Origin: Saprospiraceae bacterium
Lineage (GTDB): Bacteria; Bacteroidota; Bacteroidia; Chitinophagales; Saprospiraceae
NCBI GenBank assembly: GCA_028279185.1
Contig: JANQSS010000121.1
Span: forward strand, 1 to 43,695
Direction of reading: 5' to 3'
Length of the DNA: 43,695 nt
Below are positions 35,356 to 43,695 of this stretch, piece by piece (the first letter of the stretch is position 1; every line of letters begins with the position of its first letter). A model generated the notes under the pieces. It saw nothing but the letters and a program-made list of their open reading frames with translations. It did no database searches and was not told the DNA's origin. The translations under genes and the position numbers were made by a program.

Positions 35356-38183
35356 GAATTTCTTCAATGGAATTTAGGGTTATAATAAAAATAACAACAT
35401 CCATAATGGTGCTTGGAATATCCTCAAGCACCATTTTTTGTCAGAATAAGGATTCTCTCGAAATTGAGAATTATATATCGCTGTGGGAAATGGCTTACCT
35501 GAATAATGACTATGATGCCATGGAGTTATTTATCTCCAAAGCTCGAGACTTATCCATTTCGGCAAACGATTTAGAATTTCAGGTTTTTACAGAAAATGGA
35601 CTTTACTATACATATAATTACGGTAACAAAGTTTTAAAACTAAAAGACCAAATCACGAAAACATACGATCTTGCTACGAAGTATCTTAGAGTGGGATCTG
35701 TAGCGAGATTTAGCACCACTTCAAACTATGCGAATTATTTGTACCGAAGAGGAGATATTCTACAAGCGGTTAAATTATTCGAAGAAGTAGCGGGACCAAT
35801 GTCTCGTGACCGAGACAATGAATCCAGATCAATCGCTTTGGCCAACTTAGCCACATGCTACGCAAAATTTGGAGATTATGATCGGGCGCATGACCATGTA
35901 CGGAAAAGTATTGCTTTGTGCGAAAACGATACGATCTGTTACCAGTTTTACCACTATTACAGTCTTTTTGAATACATCGCTCTTTTTTACTTAAAACAAT
36001 CTGAATTTTCAAAATCGCTGGCAGAAAGTCAATTCATTTTAGAGGGTCCTTTTAAAACCTCCACAAGACAAGACACACAATTATTAATTAAAACCCATTT
36101 GAATATTGCGGAAGCGCTGATCGGACTTGAAAAGTATAGTGTTGCTACCGAATCAGTTACCCGGGCCATAAAACTCCAACTCGTTTCTGATAGTTTTCAA
36201 TTGGCAAGATCCTTTAAGCTTATGAGCCATTTGCAGCTAAATCAAGGGAGATATAATGAAGCTTCAAGGAGTGCTCATCGCTTTAAAAAACAACTACAAC
36301 ACTTGGACAACTCGAGTGACAGATATGAACTTGTTTCGGCCCTCTTAATGCTGGTGAAAATAAACAGTCATCTTGGGAATACAGACAGTATACATAGCTA
36401 TTTTCAACAGGCGTTTCATACACTTGACATACTGAATGTGCAGGGTAGTTTACATACCTGGGTTGAAGATTTTCAAACCTCCAGACCTCAACTGGCAATT
36501 GATGTAGCCCAACAATACTTGATCTATGGCTCTCTCTCCAATGAATACGAACGAACTAAAGAAAAATTATTAATGACAGTTGTGCCAGAATTATTCACAC
36601 AAGTAAACAATTTAATCGAACGACCAACTTCATTGCTTAGATACAAAGTAAAACTTAAATCCCAATACGCTTTTTTCATTGACAAGTTATTAGAGCTCTA
36701 TGAGGAAAAGAACGATATAAAATATTTGAACAAAGCCATAAATTACTCATTCTCACTAAAAAATTCTTTATTACGTGAAGATCTCATTAAACTCGAAATT
36801 GCTAAATCAATAAACAACAAAGCTTCTTATATCGCTTCAAAGGAATCTTTAAAGGCAGAAAAGAGGTCACTTAAGAAATCCGTTAGAGAAAAATATATTT
36901 CGAAAGCCTTGGCTGACTCTATCCTTTTTGAAATTGAAGAGCAAATTATTGAATTAACAGACTCCATCCGGCTTTATCAGCCTGAATTGTTCGCTTCCGA
37001 ACATTCGTTTAAATTTAATGATAAAGTTGAATTGCTACGAGACCAATTAGGTCGAGATAACGGCTGTATACTTGATTACTTCGAAACAGACTCTATTTTA
37101 TTTATTTTCAAAATTTCAGCTGATGGTACGTCATATGCTCGTGTACCAATCTCCATGTCAAATAAAGCAAGTATAGAATTCGTCAAATCATTCATTACGC
37201 ACAGCACGATTGACAGTCGCAACATTCATGACGAAATAAGCGAATTGCAAGCTTTATACAATGTTTACGTAAAACCCATACTGACCAACGGAAAAGAATT
37301 GGAAAGCAGCATATTTGTTTTACCAGATGGTGGCCTAAATGCCGTACCACTCGAATTGCTTGTAAAACCTGATGGACAGAATAAATCATATCATGATGCA
37401 GCATTTATATTGCGTGATCATACCGTGTCCTACTTGTTATTTGCAGACGAACTTATAAAAGAAAGTGCTCGTCCGAGTATACTTCGAGCGTCTTTTTACA
37501 GCCCTTCGTATGAAAATATGGATGACTATATTTCACTGGATTATAAGACTGAATCAAATGGACTAAATCGGGTATTTGATACAGATTATTACATAGGTGA
37601 TCAGGTAAGTCCCGATTTTTTGCGTAATACAATTGCGGCGTACAATATTGTTCATATAGCTGCCCATGCCAAAGCTAATATCCAATCTCCCGCACAATCT
37701 GTCATATACATGAGTGCGGTCGGGAGCAACACATCACAGCCATCGAAGCTATTTGCCGAAGACTTTTATGACTTGTCTTTGAACGCCGATTTGGTTGTGC
37801 TCAGTGCATGTGAAACCGGGAACGGTAAAGAATATTCAGGAGAAGGGGTCTATAGCTTTTCCCGTTATTTCATTTCTTCTGGAGCCAAATCTGTTGTTCA
37901 CAACTTATGGAAGGCCGATGACTTCAGTACATCATCAATATTGGCCGAGTTTTATTCTTATTTAAGCAACGGATATAGCAAACCAGAGGCTCTGCGCCAT
38001 GCTAAGTTAGCTTATCTTAAGAATGCAGATAATCGGGGTGCTCACCCATATTATTGGGCTTCACTTGTAGCAATGGGCAGTCCCGATCCATTAGTATCAT
38101 CTTTTTCATTCTGGCCCTACATCATCGGTCTATTATTAGTTCTTGGGCTTTTCCTACTATTGAAATTTAGGAAAAAGAAATAG
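35352..38183 (+). CDS. CHAT-domain protease with TPR-like repeats and C-terminal membrane anchor
   Basis: A 943-residue protein. The N-terminal hydrophobic segment (about 10-30) looks like a signal peptide. Helical TPR-like repeats fill about 38-460 (for example RALANLATCYAKFGDYDRAHDHVRKS-type units), then a charged coiled-coil linker (about 480-560). The caspase-like CHAT domain (about 620-905) has catalytic H772 in HIAAHAK and C820 in LSACETG, with the family blocks PDGGLNAVPLELL and VVHNLWKADD, so activity is expected. Residues 921-938 are a single membrane helix followed by KFRKKK. This topology places TPR and CHAT in the periplasm. The TTG at 35352 overlaps the upstream stop; an ATG at 35367 is the alternative start. 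Its substrate is unknown. Confidence 0.88.
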   Translation: MRISSMEFRVIIKITTSIMVLGISSSTIFCQNKDSLEIENYISLWEMAYLNNDYDAMELFISKARDLSISANDLEFQVFTENGLYYTYNYGNKVLKLKDQITKTYDLATKYLRVGSVARFSTTSNYANYLYRRGDILQAVKLFEEVAGPMSRDRDNESRSIALANLATCYAKFGDYDRAHDHVRKSIALCENDTICYQFYHYYSLFEYIALFYLKQSEFSKSLAESQFILEGPFKTSTRQDTQLLIKTHLNIAEALIGLEKYSVATESVTRAIKLQLVSDSFQLARSFKLMSHLQLNQGRYNEASRSAHRFKKQLQHLDNSSDRYELVSALLMLVKINSHLGNTDSIHSYFQQAFHTLDILNVQGSLHTWVEDFQTSRPQLAIDVAQQYLIYGSLSNEYERTKEKLLMTVVPELFTQVNNLIERPTSLLRYKVKLKSQYAFFIDKLLELYEEKNDIKYLNKAINYSFSLKNSLLREDLIKLEIAKSINNKASYIASKESLKAEKRSLKKSVREKYISKALADSILFEIEEQIIELTDSIRLYQPELFASEHSFKFNDKVELLRDQLGRDNGCILDYFETDSILFIFKISADGTSYARVPISMSNKASIEFVKSFITHSTIDSRNIHDEISELQALYNVYVKPILTNGKELESSIFVLPDGGLNAVPLELLVKPDGQNKSYHDAAFILRDHTVSYLLFADELIKESARPSILRASFYSPSYENMDDYISLDYKTESNGLNRVFDTDYYIGDQVSPDFLRNTIAAYNIVHIAAHAKANIQSPAQSVIYMSAVGSNTSQPSKLFAEDFYDLSLNADLVVLSACETGNGKEYSGEGVYSFSRYFISSGAKSVVHNLWKADDFSTSSILAEFYSYLSNGYSKPEALRHAKLAYLKNADNRGAHPYYWASLVAMGSPDPLVSSFSFWPYIIGLLLVLGLFLLLKFRKKK

Positions 38184-38252
38184 AACTATTAAAACGAATT
38201 AAGCATTCTGTTTTCTAAATTTTCACCACACGGATTTACATAGTGCAACCTT

Positions 38253-38274
38253 TTTGTTTGATAGTTCAAACAAA
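38253..38274. repeat. Short perfect hairpin between convergent genes
   Basis: Arms tttgtttga (38253-38261) and tcaaacaaa (38266-38274) flank the loop tagt. It overlaps the stop of the leftward 131-residue gene and lies 70 bases after the CHAT stop. It could act as a weak bidirectional terminator, but it is AT-rich and no T run follows the stem on the + side. Confidence 0.4.
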
Positions 38275-38661
38275 TTCGGCGAAGTCGTCAATTTGGTGAG
38301 CGGGTGTATTTATTTCAATATAATGGTCCGTAAACTTGACAGTAATTTTATCCCATTTAAGTCTTCGTTTTTTTCTGAATCCTTTCACCTCGGGAGTATC
38401 TGTATATAATTGATAGTTCAATGCCTTAAGTCGTTCAGCTATACTATCAGCATTTCGAAGGTTGGCATAGACGATATAATCGTTTGTAACAACGTCTCGA
38501 ATGGTTATTCCTAAAATTATCCCGAAAATTAAATGTTCTATGAGCCCTGACAGCATAATTTCATCAGAACTAAATAAATCAATCAATGTTCCAAAAACAA
38601 CGGACATGGTCACCGTTAAAATAAACATATTTTTTCTCCAATATTCTTTTATCCGAAACAT
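38266..38661 (-). CDS. Uncharacterised two-helix membrane protein
   Basis: A 131-residue protein with two predicted membrane segments (about 11-30 and 37-57) and a basic, soluble C-terminal half (ADSIAERLKALNYQLYTDTP, RKKRRLKWDKITVKF). I recognise no family. The C-terminal part has an alpha/beta look and a cluster of basic residues next to the membrane, suggesting a cytoplasmic face. It lies 32 bases downstream of the anti-sigma-like gene on the same strand and may be the third gene of that operon. It converges on the CHAT gene. Confidence 0.65.
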   Translation of the reverse strand: MFRIKEYWRKNMFILTVTMSVVFGTLIDLFSSDEIMLSGLIEHLIFGIILGITIRDVVTNDYIVYANLRNADSIAERLKALNYQLYTDTPEVKGFRKKRRLKWDKITVKFTDHYIEINTPAHQIDDFAEFV

Positions 38662-38693
38662 GTATTCAATAAAAATATTGATCCGTTGAGTAA

Positions 38694-39443
38694 TTATTTT
38701 TCTAAATTATTCAATAATTGTATCCCATTCCGAGCATATACGCCATTCAATTGGGAAAGTTTTTCAAGGTTTTCTTTCGCGGCTTCTATTTCATCGAGTT
38801 TTAACTGAGTTAGAGCTAAGTACCATAATACTGCATCATGACTTACAAAACTTTCATCAGCCGATAGTTGATTTAGTATAGACTTAGCTGAGTGGAATTC
38901 CTCTTCTTCCATGTGGGCTATTGCAAGATAAAATTGGCCATCTCGCTGGGGGTAATCCGTATTGGTTTTAACCCAAGCGATAAAATCATCGTAGTCCTCA
39001 TTTGCGTAGAGTTCGAGTGATTTTTGCCATTCACTTGCATCCGAACGCTGTAGTTCTTTAACTGGATACGTTTGGTAGTATGAAGCGAATAATTGCTGCG
39101 GATCATTGTCTTTCTTGAACAGACCAAAAATAACGGAGGCAATTAGGACCACCGCTGCAACTGATGATATGACCATGTATACACGCGCGCCGGGAGAATT
39201 GTAATCAGCGAGTGGTGTCTCCGGTACGCGAGATTTCGACTTAATAACAGATGACAAATCCTCTTCAAACGCCATGGCTTCTTCGTCTCGCAATGCGTTA
39301 AAAACATCACGTGCAAATTCAAATTTTTCCTTGAGTTCAGGATTCTCTTCCAAGGCTGACATCAGAGTTTCTTCATCTGTGACCGACAATTGGCCATTGA
39401 AATAGGCATCTATTTGCTGTTCTATATTGCTAAGATCACTCAT
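38694..39443 (-). CDS. Anti-sigma-like single-TM protein with periplasmic TPR-like domain
   Basis: A 249-residue protein. The N-terminal helical part (1-55; IDAYFNGQLSVTDEETLMSA, LEENPELKEKFEFARDV) resembles the cytoplasmic sigma-binding region of Bacteroidota anti-sigma proteins, without a zinc HxxxCxxC motif. A membrane helix spans about 88-109, followed by a C-terminal TPR-like helical domain (about 115-249; DGQFYLAIAHMEEEEFHSAK, DAVLWYLALTQLKLDEIEAA). The TPR part should face the periplasm. I chose the ATG at 39443 because it overlaps the sigma stop by four bases (ATGA), a sign of coupled translation. An ATG at 39503 is in frame but lies deep inside the sigma gene. It should hold the sigma factor until an envelope signal arrives. 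Confidence 0.8.
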   Translation of the reverse strand: MSDLSNIEQQIDAYFNGQLSVTDEETLMSALEENPELKEKFEFARDVFNALRDEEAMAFEEDLSSVIKSKSRVPETPLADYNSPGARVYMVISSVAAVVLIASVIFGLFKKDNDPQQLFASYYQTYPVKELQRSDASEWQKSLELYANEDYDDFIAWVKTNTDYPQRDGQFYLAIAHMEEEEFHSAKSILNQLSADESFVSHDAVLWYLALTQLKLDEIEAAKENLEKLSQLNGVYARNGIQLLNNLEK

Positions 39444-39961
39444 GATGAAAGGTAGCTGAAAGCCGCGTCTGCTTTGATTAATGAAAATAGTTTTTCCTTG
39501 CACGTGAATTTCTTTTTCTTAGCGTAGCCCTCACTGCCATAATCAAGCGTTTTGGCAATTTCCTTCATCGTTTTTCCCTCCAGAAATAGCTTAATTACGT
39601 GTTGACAGTCACTATCTAATTCGGCGAATTTCGTCCGATAGAGCCTTTCCCTTAGCGCCTGAAAATCGGCCTCATCTAAGTCATCTTCAACCGTTAATAC
39701 CGCTTCTGCGGCTGAAGTGACCTCAACAAGACGTGGGCTCCGTAGCTTTTTAAGCCAAAGATTTCGCGCTACAGCGTACAAAAAAGTTTCTGGCTTTGAA
39801 GTTAGTTCAAAATCAGCCCGTTTGGTACGCTTATAGAACACCAACATAGCGTCTTGAAAGATATCTTCTGCGTCCTCTTTCTTGCCCGAGTTTTTTACCA
39901 CAAAGGCAAATATGGCAGGAAATGCAGAATCATAGAGCCGTTTTATATCCTCTGAATTCAT
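39440..39961 (-). CDS. ECF-type sigma-70 family RNA polymerase sigma factor
   Basis: A 173-residue sigma factor. Region 2 (about 8-75) carries KKEDAEDIFQDAMLVFYK and ETFLYAVARNLWLKKLR, the core- and -10-binding parts. Region 4 (about 110-160) has LDSDCQHVIKLFLEGKTMKEIAKTL, the -35-binding helix-turn-helix. The basic tail YAKKKKFTCKEKL is characteristic of a Bacteroidota ECF subgroup. It is coupled to the anti-sigma-like gene by a four-base overlap. Likely targets are unknown; the CHAT/T9SS genes that converge on this operon are candidates. It is first in its operon. Confidence 0.92.
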   Translation of the reverse strand: MNSEDIKRLYDSAFPAIFAFVVKNSGKKEDAEDIFQDAMLVFYKRTKRADFELTSKPETFLYAVARNLWLKKLRSPRLVEVTSAAEAVLTVEDDLDEADFQALRERLYRTKFAELDSDCQHVIKLFLEGKTMKEIAKTLDYGSEGYAKKKKFTCKEKLFSLIKADAAFSYLSS

Positions 39962-40492
39962 CGTAGTCTGATCAATGTCCGTTGTAATAACGATTCAACG
40001 CATCATTTCTATCAACTGACACCCAAATTTAGTCATTGTCTTTGGCTAGACTAATTATTAGCCTTAAGGTTCTTGTCGAAATACTTCTAGTGTTCATATG
40101 GAACTTTTCAAATTTCAAAACACGACATAACGTTTCCTTTCGAAAACCAATTCCATTTCGCCGATATGTCATCAATTCGCTTTACGACTGCACGTTAGCT
40201 TTTATCTGCTGCCGTTTGGTTGGCTCCGTAGTAAATTTCCTTTCGCTTTTATCACCAATCTGTGTAAAGTCATGAGCACTACCATGATGAATCACCGCTT
40301 GCTAATTAGGCATGCTATCAGTTCCGTTGGTAGTCGTAACTAAAATTTAAAATAATTATTATATGAACGACATCACTTATCGGTCCTAAAGCAAAATGAA
40401 ACATGATCAGTCCTGGGTACATTTGTTTAATATCAATGATTTACATTTACGGGAGAATCAAATTCTAAATTATATCTTTAAATCGTTCTTTT
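39962..40492. other. Non-coding stretch between the sigma operon and the GT-C-like gene
   Basis: 531 bases holding two divergent promoters, for the leftward sigma operon and the rightward membrane-protein gene. A 79-codon open frame at 40036-40275 (+) has no family features and was not accepted. An inverted repeat ggcta/tagcc (40044-40048, 40059-40063) is short and AT-rich inside. No tRNA, riboswitch or mobile-element end was recognised. Confidence 0.5.
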
Positions 40493-42139
40493 GTGTCCGT
40501 TAAATATGCGAAATTGATAAAGAAGTATGGCTTTTGGGGTTTAGCGATATTGCTTTCAATGCTAATGGTCGGTACGTCAATGTATTTTGCGGTTAACATT
40601 CCGAGACTTGATGACTGCGATCAAGTACTAGGTTTCTTGCTAAACTTTCAAGAAGCCGAGGGACTCATTGAAAAAATTCGACTTGTTTTTTCGGAGCGCA
40701 ATGAGCATAGGTCAACATTTTTACACCTAGCAGCCTTGATTGATTTTTCGATCTTTGGCAAAGTTGATTTTCGTCATTTCATTTTTCTTATAAACATAAT
40801 TTACCTAACAATTGTATTTGTTATTTGGAAAATCAGTAAAAAATTAGAGATTTCGTCTAATTATTTCATTCCAGTTTTATTTTTTTTACTTGTACCAAAT
40901 TATTCATTTCTAAACTGGACAAGTGCCGGCGTTGTTTATGGCAGTTGCGTACTTTTTAGTTTATCTGCTTTCTATATCTTAAACAAGAGTAGTTGGTCAA
41001 CATTTGCCTGGGCAGGATTTTTTGCCATATTATCACTGATTAATTTTGCAGGTGGGATTTTAGCATTTCTATGTGCTTTGCCTTTTTTTATAACAAAACA
41101 TAGTAAAAAAGCACTTGCACTGTGGCTCGCTCTAATGTTTACATCCGTTGCCATTTATACCATAGGTTTTAATCCATCTATAAAAACGAATCCCTTTTTT
41201 GACTCAATACGATCACCTTTTACGATAATTATTAATACACTTGTTTTTTACGGCATTCCTTTCAGGTCATTATTCAGTCAAACGCTCAGTTGGCACTTTG
41301 CAGTAGGACCGATATTATTATTGGTATTCATGATTGTACTTATAAAATATTGGCCTCGTATAAAAAGCCAACCTCTACTTCTGAGCGGGCTTCTTTGGGG
41401 GCTTGGAATAGCATTGGGAATAGCCTTTTTACGATCGGGACACGGCCTCGGTAGTTCAACAGCAACGCGCTATGTATTATTCCAATCTATTCTTCCCATA
41501 TTTATTTATCTGACTTTCGTATACTTAAAGAAGGTTACAAAAAATAACTTATCCTGGATCATTGGTATATCATGCATTTTATTCCTTTTTCGTTTTGAAA
41601 ATCAACTCGAAGACTTCAACAAAAATTACAATGCTTTGGTGCATGGATTGTACAATTATAATATCACTCGAAACGAAAATCTGCTGTCGGTAAAAAACAG
41701 TCGTCAGGCCGTTGAATATTTTAAACAAACCAAACACCGAGGTATCTATGATTACCAAGATCATTTGGTTGTACCTAAAACCGTATCAAAAATAAAAACC
41801 TGGTCGCATCCCCAAGAAATGCGATTTGTTCGAAGAGAAATGTCCGAAAATACAGATTATTTTATTCTATCAGGTTGGGCATTCCCAAAATTCAACACGA
41901 GTGACAATCTCAAGATATTGTTATCGTTACAATCCGGCACACAGCGTATTTTTTTAGAAACCGGTCCACTTGTATCTAAGGAAGTAATTGTACAACAAGC
42001 CGACAATGGCTTCGTTGCAGTAATTGATAAAAGTCGAAAGGATATTCCGTCAGGAGAATATTCAGTCTCAATAATTCTCTCTGATCGTTTTAAAGGTATC
42101 GTTGCGAGGCATCCGCTTTCTAAAACGTTAGTTTTTTGA
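40493..42139 (+). CDS. Polytopic membrane protein, possible GT-C glycosyltransferase
   Basis: A 548-residue protein with about ten membrane helices in the first 370 residues and a soluble C-terminal domain of about 150 residues. The first extracytoplasmic loop carries an Asp pair, IPRLDDCDQ (D40, D41), then FSERNEHRSTFLHL. Acidic residues in this loop are the hallmark of GT-C glycosyltransferases that use lipid-linked sugars on the outer face of the membrane. I cannot name a specific family, and a flippase-like or polymerase-like role is possible. The start is a GTG at 40493; the first in-frame ATG falls inside the first helix. It stands alone and converges on the LytT gene, whose stop lies seven bases away. 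Confidence 0.75.
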   Translation: MSVKYAKLIKKYGFWGLAILLSMLMVGTSMYFAVNIPRLDDCDQVLGFLLNFQEAEGLIEKIRLVFSERNEHRSTFLHLAALIDFSIFGKVDFRHFIFLINIIYLTIVFVIWKISKKLEISSNYFIPVLFFLLVPNYSFLNWTSAGVVYGSCVLFSLSAFYILNKSSWSTFAWAGFFAILSLINFAGGILAFLCALPFFITKHSKKALALWLALMFTSVAIYTIGFNPSIKTNPFFDSIRSPFTIIINTLVFYGIPFRSLFSQTLSWHFAVGPILLLVFMIVLIKYWPRIKSQPLLLSGLLWGLGIALGIAFLRSGHGLGSSTATRYVLFQSILPIFIYLTFVYLKKVTKNNLSWIIGISCILFLFRFENQLEDFNKNYNALVHGLYNYNITRNENLLSVKNSRQAVEYFKQTKHRGIYDYQDHLVVPKTVSKIKTWSHPQEMRFVRREMSENTDYFILSGWAFPKFNTSDNLKILLSLQSGTQRIFLETGPLVSKEVIVQQADNGFVAVIDKSRKDIPSGEYSVSIILSDRFKGIVARHPLSKTLVF

Positions 42140-42145
42140 ATGCGC

Positions 42146-42892
42146 TCAAACGGACAATTTGGTTAACAACTCCGTACGCTTACGAATTGAAACAGGAACC
42201 TGTGTTTCATCTTTTAACAACAAATAACCACCTTCTTTTTTCACAAAAGAATGAATAAAGCTAAAATTTACCAAGTGACTTTGGTGCACACGTATAAAAT
42301 TAGATGACTCCAACATATCGGAAAAATATTTTAATGGCTTTGACATCAGTACTTTTTCACCGCTACTTAAAAACACATGACAGTAATTATCCATACTTTG
42401 GCAACGTATTATATCTTTAATTTCCACTACCATTACTTCATCTGCCGTATGCAAGGCAATTCGTTTTGGCCCTGAATTGTCCTGATTTTGTTGAAATATA
42501 TCTTTCAATGACACAGTACTTCTGGCCTGAGTAGACATGGCTTTACTGACTGCCGCTTTTAAGTCGTCCGGATCTATGGGTTTGAGCAAATAATCAACCG
42601 CTGCATATCGAAATGCTTTTAGCGCATATGCTTCAGAACCCGTTGTAAATATTACTCGAACATTAAGATCGTCTGGTAATAGATCGATTACGTCGAACCC
42701 CGTGCCATCCGGCATTTCAATGTCTAAAAAGACAATTTCAGGTTTATGCGTCTTTACCATTTTAGCGCCGGTAACAACGGAGTTTGCCTGGCCCAGGATT
42801 TCGACTTCCGGAATATAATCAGATAGCATGCGTTTTAAATTATCCAGTGCTGTCGATACATCATCGACAAGTACTGCTGTAATTTTAGTCAT
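42146..42892 (-). CDS. LytTR-family response regulator
   Basis: A 248-residue cytoplasmic regulator. The receiver (1-120) has the acidic pair in VLVDDV, phospho-acceptor D57 in FLDIEMPDGTG, the switch Thr in VIFTTGSE and the Lys in LLKPIDPDD. The LytTR DNA-binding domain follows (about 145-246) with DIIRCQSMDNYCHVFLSSG and NFIRVHQSHLVNFSFIHSF. Its start overlaps the kinase stop by four bases (ATGA), so kinase and regulator are made together. It converges on the GT-C-like gene with a six-base gap. Targets are unknown. Confidence 0.94.
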   Translation of the reverse strand: MTKITAVLVDDVSTALDNLKRMLSDYIPEVEILGQANSVVTGAKMVKTHKPEIVFLDIEMPDGTGFDVIDLLPDDLNVRVIFTTGSEAYALKAFRYAAVDYLLKPIDPDDLKAAVSKAMSTQARSTVSLKDIFQQNQDNSGPKRIALHTADEVMVVEIKDIIRCQSMDNYCHVFLSSGEKVLMSKPLKYFSDMLESSNFIRVHQSHLVNFSFIHSFVKKEGGYLLLKDETQVPVSIRKRTELLTKLSV

Positions 42893-43695
42893 ATTTCTTC
42901 TTTTTCCTGATAAGGTAGGCCAATTGTCACTTCGGTCTTTTTGCCACCATCAGTTTTAACATTAGAGATGCGAATGGGATCAACTTTTATCCCTTCTTTT
43001 CTATATATATCCATTCTCTCATTGATCACCTTAGATGACACGCTGGCATAGTTTCCGGCTTTATCATTGTGTTTCAATCCAGGACCATTGTCGGTTATTC
43101 GGCATTTTATTTTTCGTCCTTCGTATAAAAATACAATATCAATAATTCCTCCTTCATTCATTTGACTAACTCCGTGCTTTACAGCATTTTCCACAAGCGG
43201 CTGAATCATCATCGGTGGTATTAGATTATTTTTCGACACATTGCCTTTGTCTATTGAATACGTAAATTCATTATTAAGTTTCTCCAATTCCAGGTAAGTT
43301 GCAATGAAGTCTATTTCATCCTCTATGGTAATCCATTTTTCTCGTGAGTGGTTTAACGTAGTTCGCATAAGTTTACCAAGTTTTGAAATATAATATCGTG
43401 CATTTTTGTCGTCCTTCCCAACTAAACCTTGAATACTATTTAACGCATTAAATATGAAGTGGGGGTTCATTTGTAATTGGAGTGCCTTTTGTTGCCACTC
43501 AAGCTTTTCGTTTTCCCATTTTAAATTCGCATTGCGTTTTCGTAATTTTCTGGAAGAGAAAGATGAGAAAGCGTAGGCAAATAGCGTCATGGCTATGAGC
43601 GCTCCAACAAGGGAGTATAGAATGAAGTTTTCTGTCTGATAAAATCTTGGTTGTATACTAAATTTTCGTTGTAGTGCTGCTGTCTGATAACCTGG
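42889..43695 (-). CDS. LytS-type histidine kinase (5' end beyond the window)
   Basis: At least 268 codons; the frame is open to the edge of the window, so the N-terminal sensor part is missing. A membrane helix (ILYSLVGALIAMTLFAYAF) precedes a coiled coil and the His_kinase domain LQMNPHFIFNALNSIQGL with the phospho-acceptor His. The ATP site is canonical: MMIQPLVENAVKHG (N box) and ITDNGPG (G1). It contrasts with the degenerate propeller kinase earlier in the window. It overlaps the LytT gene by four bases. The residues before the helix suggest an extracytoplasmic or TPR-type sensor, which cannot be confirmed here. Confidence 0.92.
   Translation of the reverse strand, partial: PGYQTAALQRKFSIQPRFYQTENFILYSLVGALIAMTLFAYAFSSFSSRKLRKRNANLKWENEKLEWQQKALQLQMNPHFIFNALNSIQGLVGKDDKNARYYISKLGKLMRTTLNHSREKWITIEDEIDFIATYLELEKLNNEFTYSIDKGNVSKNNLIPPMMIQPLVENAVKHGVSQMNEGGIIDIVFLYEGRKIKCRITDNGPGLKHNDKAGNYASVSSKVINERMDIYRKEGIKVDPIRISNVKTDGGKKTEVTIGLPYQEKEEI

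Noticed and set aside
40036-40275. 79-codon open frame on the + strand between the sigma operon and the GT-C-like gene
   Set aside because: No family motif or convincing signal, irregular composition with several Cys and Arg, and no start-site support. It is probably a chance frame in a promoter region.
1-43695. CRISPR arrays, transposons, integrases or attachment sites
   Set aside because: No regularly spaced direct repeats, no transposase or recombinase motifs and no flanking duplications were seen.

Overview
The window looks like a chromosomal segment of a Bacteroidota bacterium, most plausibly of the Saprospiria type. The evidence is AT-rich DNA with little Shine-Dalgarno signal, several large secreted proteins ending in type IX secretion (T9SS) type-A sorting domains, LytTR/LytS-type two-component systems with a beta-propeller sensor, an S74-chaperone surface protein, a single-chain glycyl-tRNA synthetase, and a membrane DUF4153 protein. 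No rRNA, tRNA, CRISPR array, transposase, integrase or phage structural module was found.

Layout. (1) 1-7.0 kb: a small GlsB/YeaQ-type membrane protein with a clear terminator, then a leftward run yifB - metF - M14 carboxypeptidase - small unknown protein - rfbA. (2) 7.4-12.8 kb: leftward accessory genes: a GNAT, a true-type nitrilase, a 4-TM protein, a three-gene thiol/zinc cluster (zinc-ribbon protein, TlpA-like thioredoxin, glutaredoxin-GNAT fusion), another GNAT, and a truncated haemoglobin downstream of a receiver-less LytTR regulator. (3) 12.9-20.1 kb: an S74-chaperone surface protein with a nine-residue repeat block, a divergent propeller histidine kinase whose ATP-binding N box is degenerate, its LytTR response regulator, and malate:quinone oxidoreductase. 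(4) 20.2-33.1 kb: housekeeping and secreted genes: an M36-like metallopeptidase, a methyltransferase, glycyl-tRNA synthetase, an arylsulfotransferase-family protein, a DUF4153 membrane protein and a giant Asp-box (BNR) protein. Three of these carry T9SS tails. (5) 33.3-40 kb: a small secreted Cys-containing protein, a decayed tandem copy of it, a T9SS-tailed secreted protein translationally coupled to a CHAT-protease/TPR membrane protein, and, convergent to them, an ECF sigma factor coupled to a single-TM anti-sigma-like protein with a TPR-like C-terminus. (6) 40.5 kb to the end: a GT-C-like membrane protein and a canonical LytT/LytS pair whose kinase runs off the window.

The best candidate for an undescribed system is region 5. 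Both the CHAT protein and the anti-sigma-like protein are predicted to expose TPR-type helical repeats on the periplasmic side. A CHAT protease working outside the cytoplasm, together with a secreted T9SS partner and an envelope-signalling sigma/anti-sigma pair, would make a coherent envelope-sensing or proteolytic circuit. The coupling is inferred only from proximity and architecture. The in-frame decayed paralogue (four internal stops, no frameshift) between the small secreted gene and the CHAT operon shows that this locus is evolving by duplication and loss.
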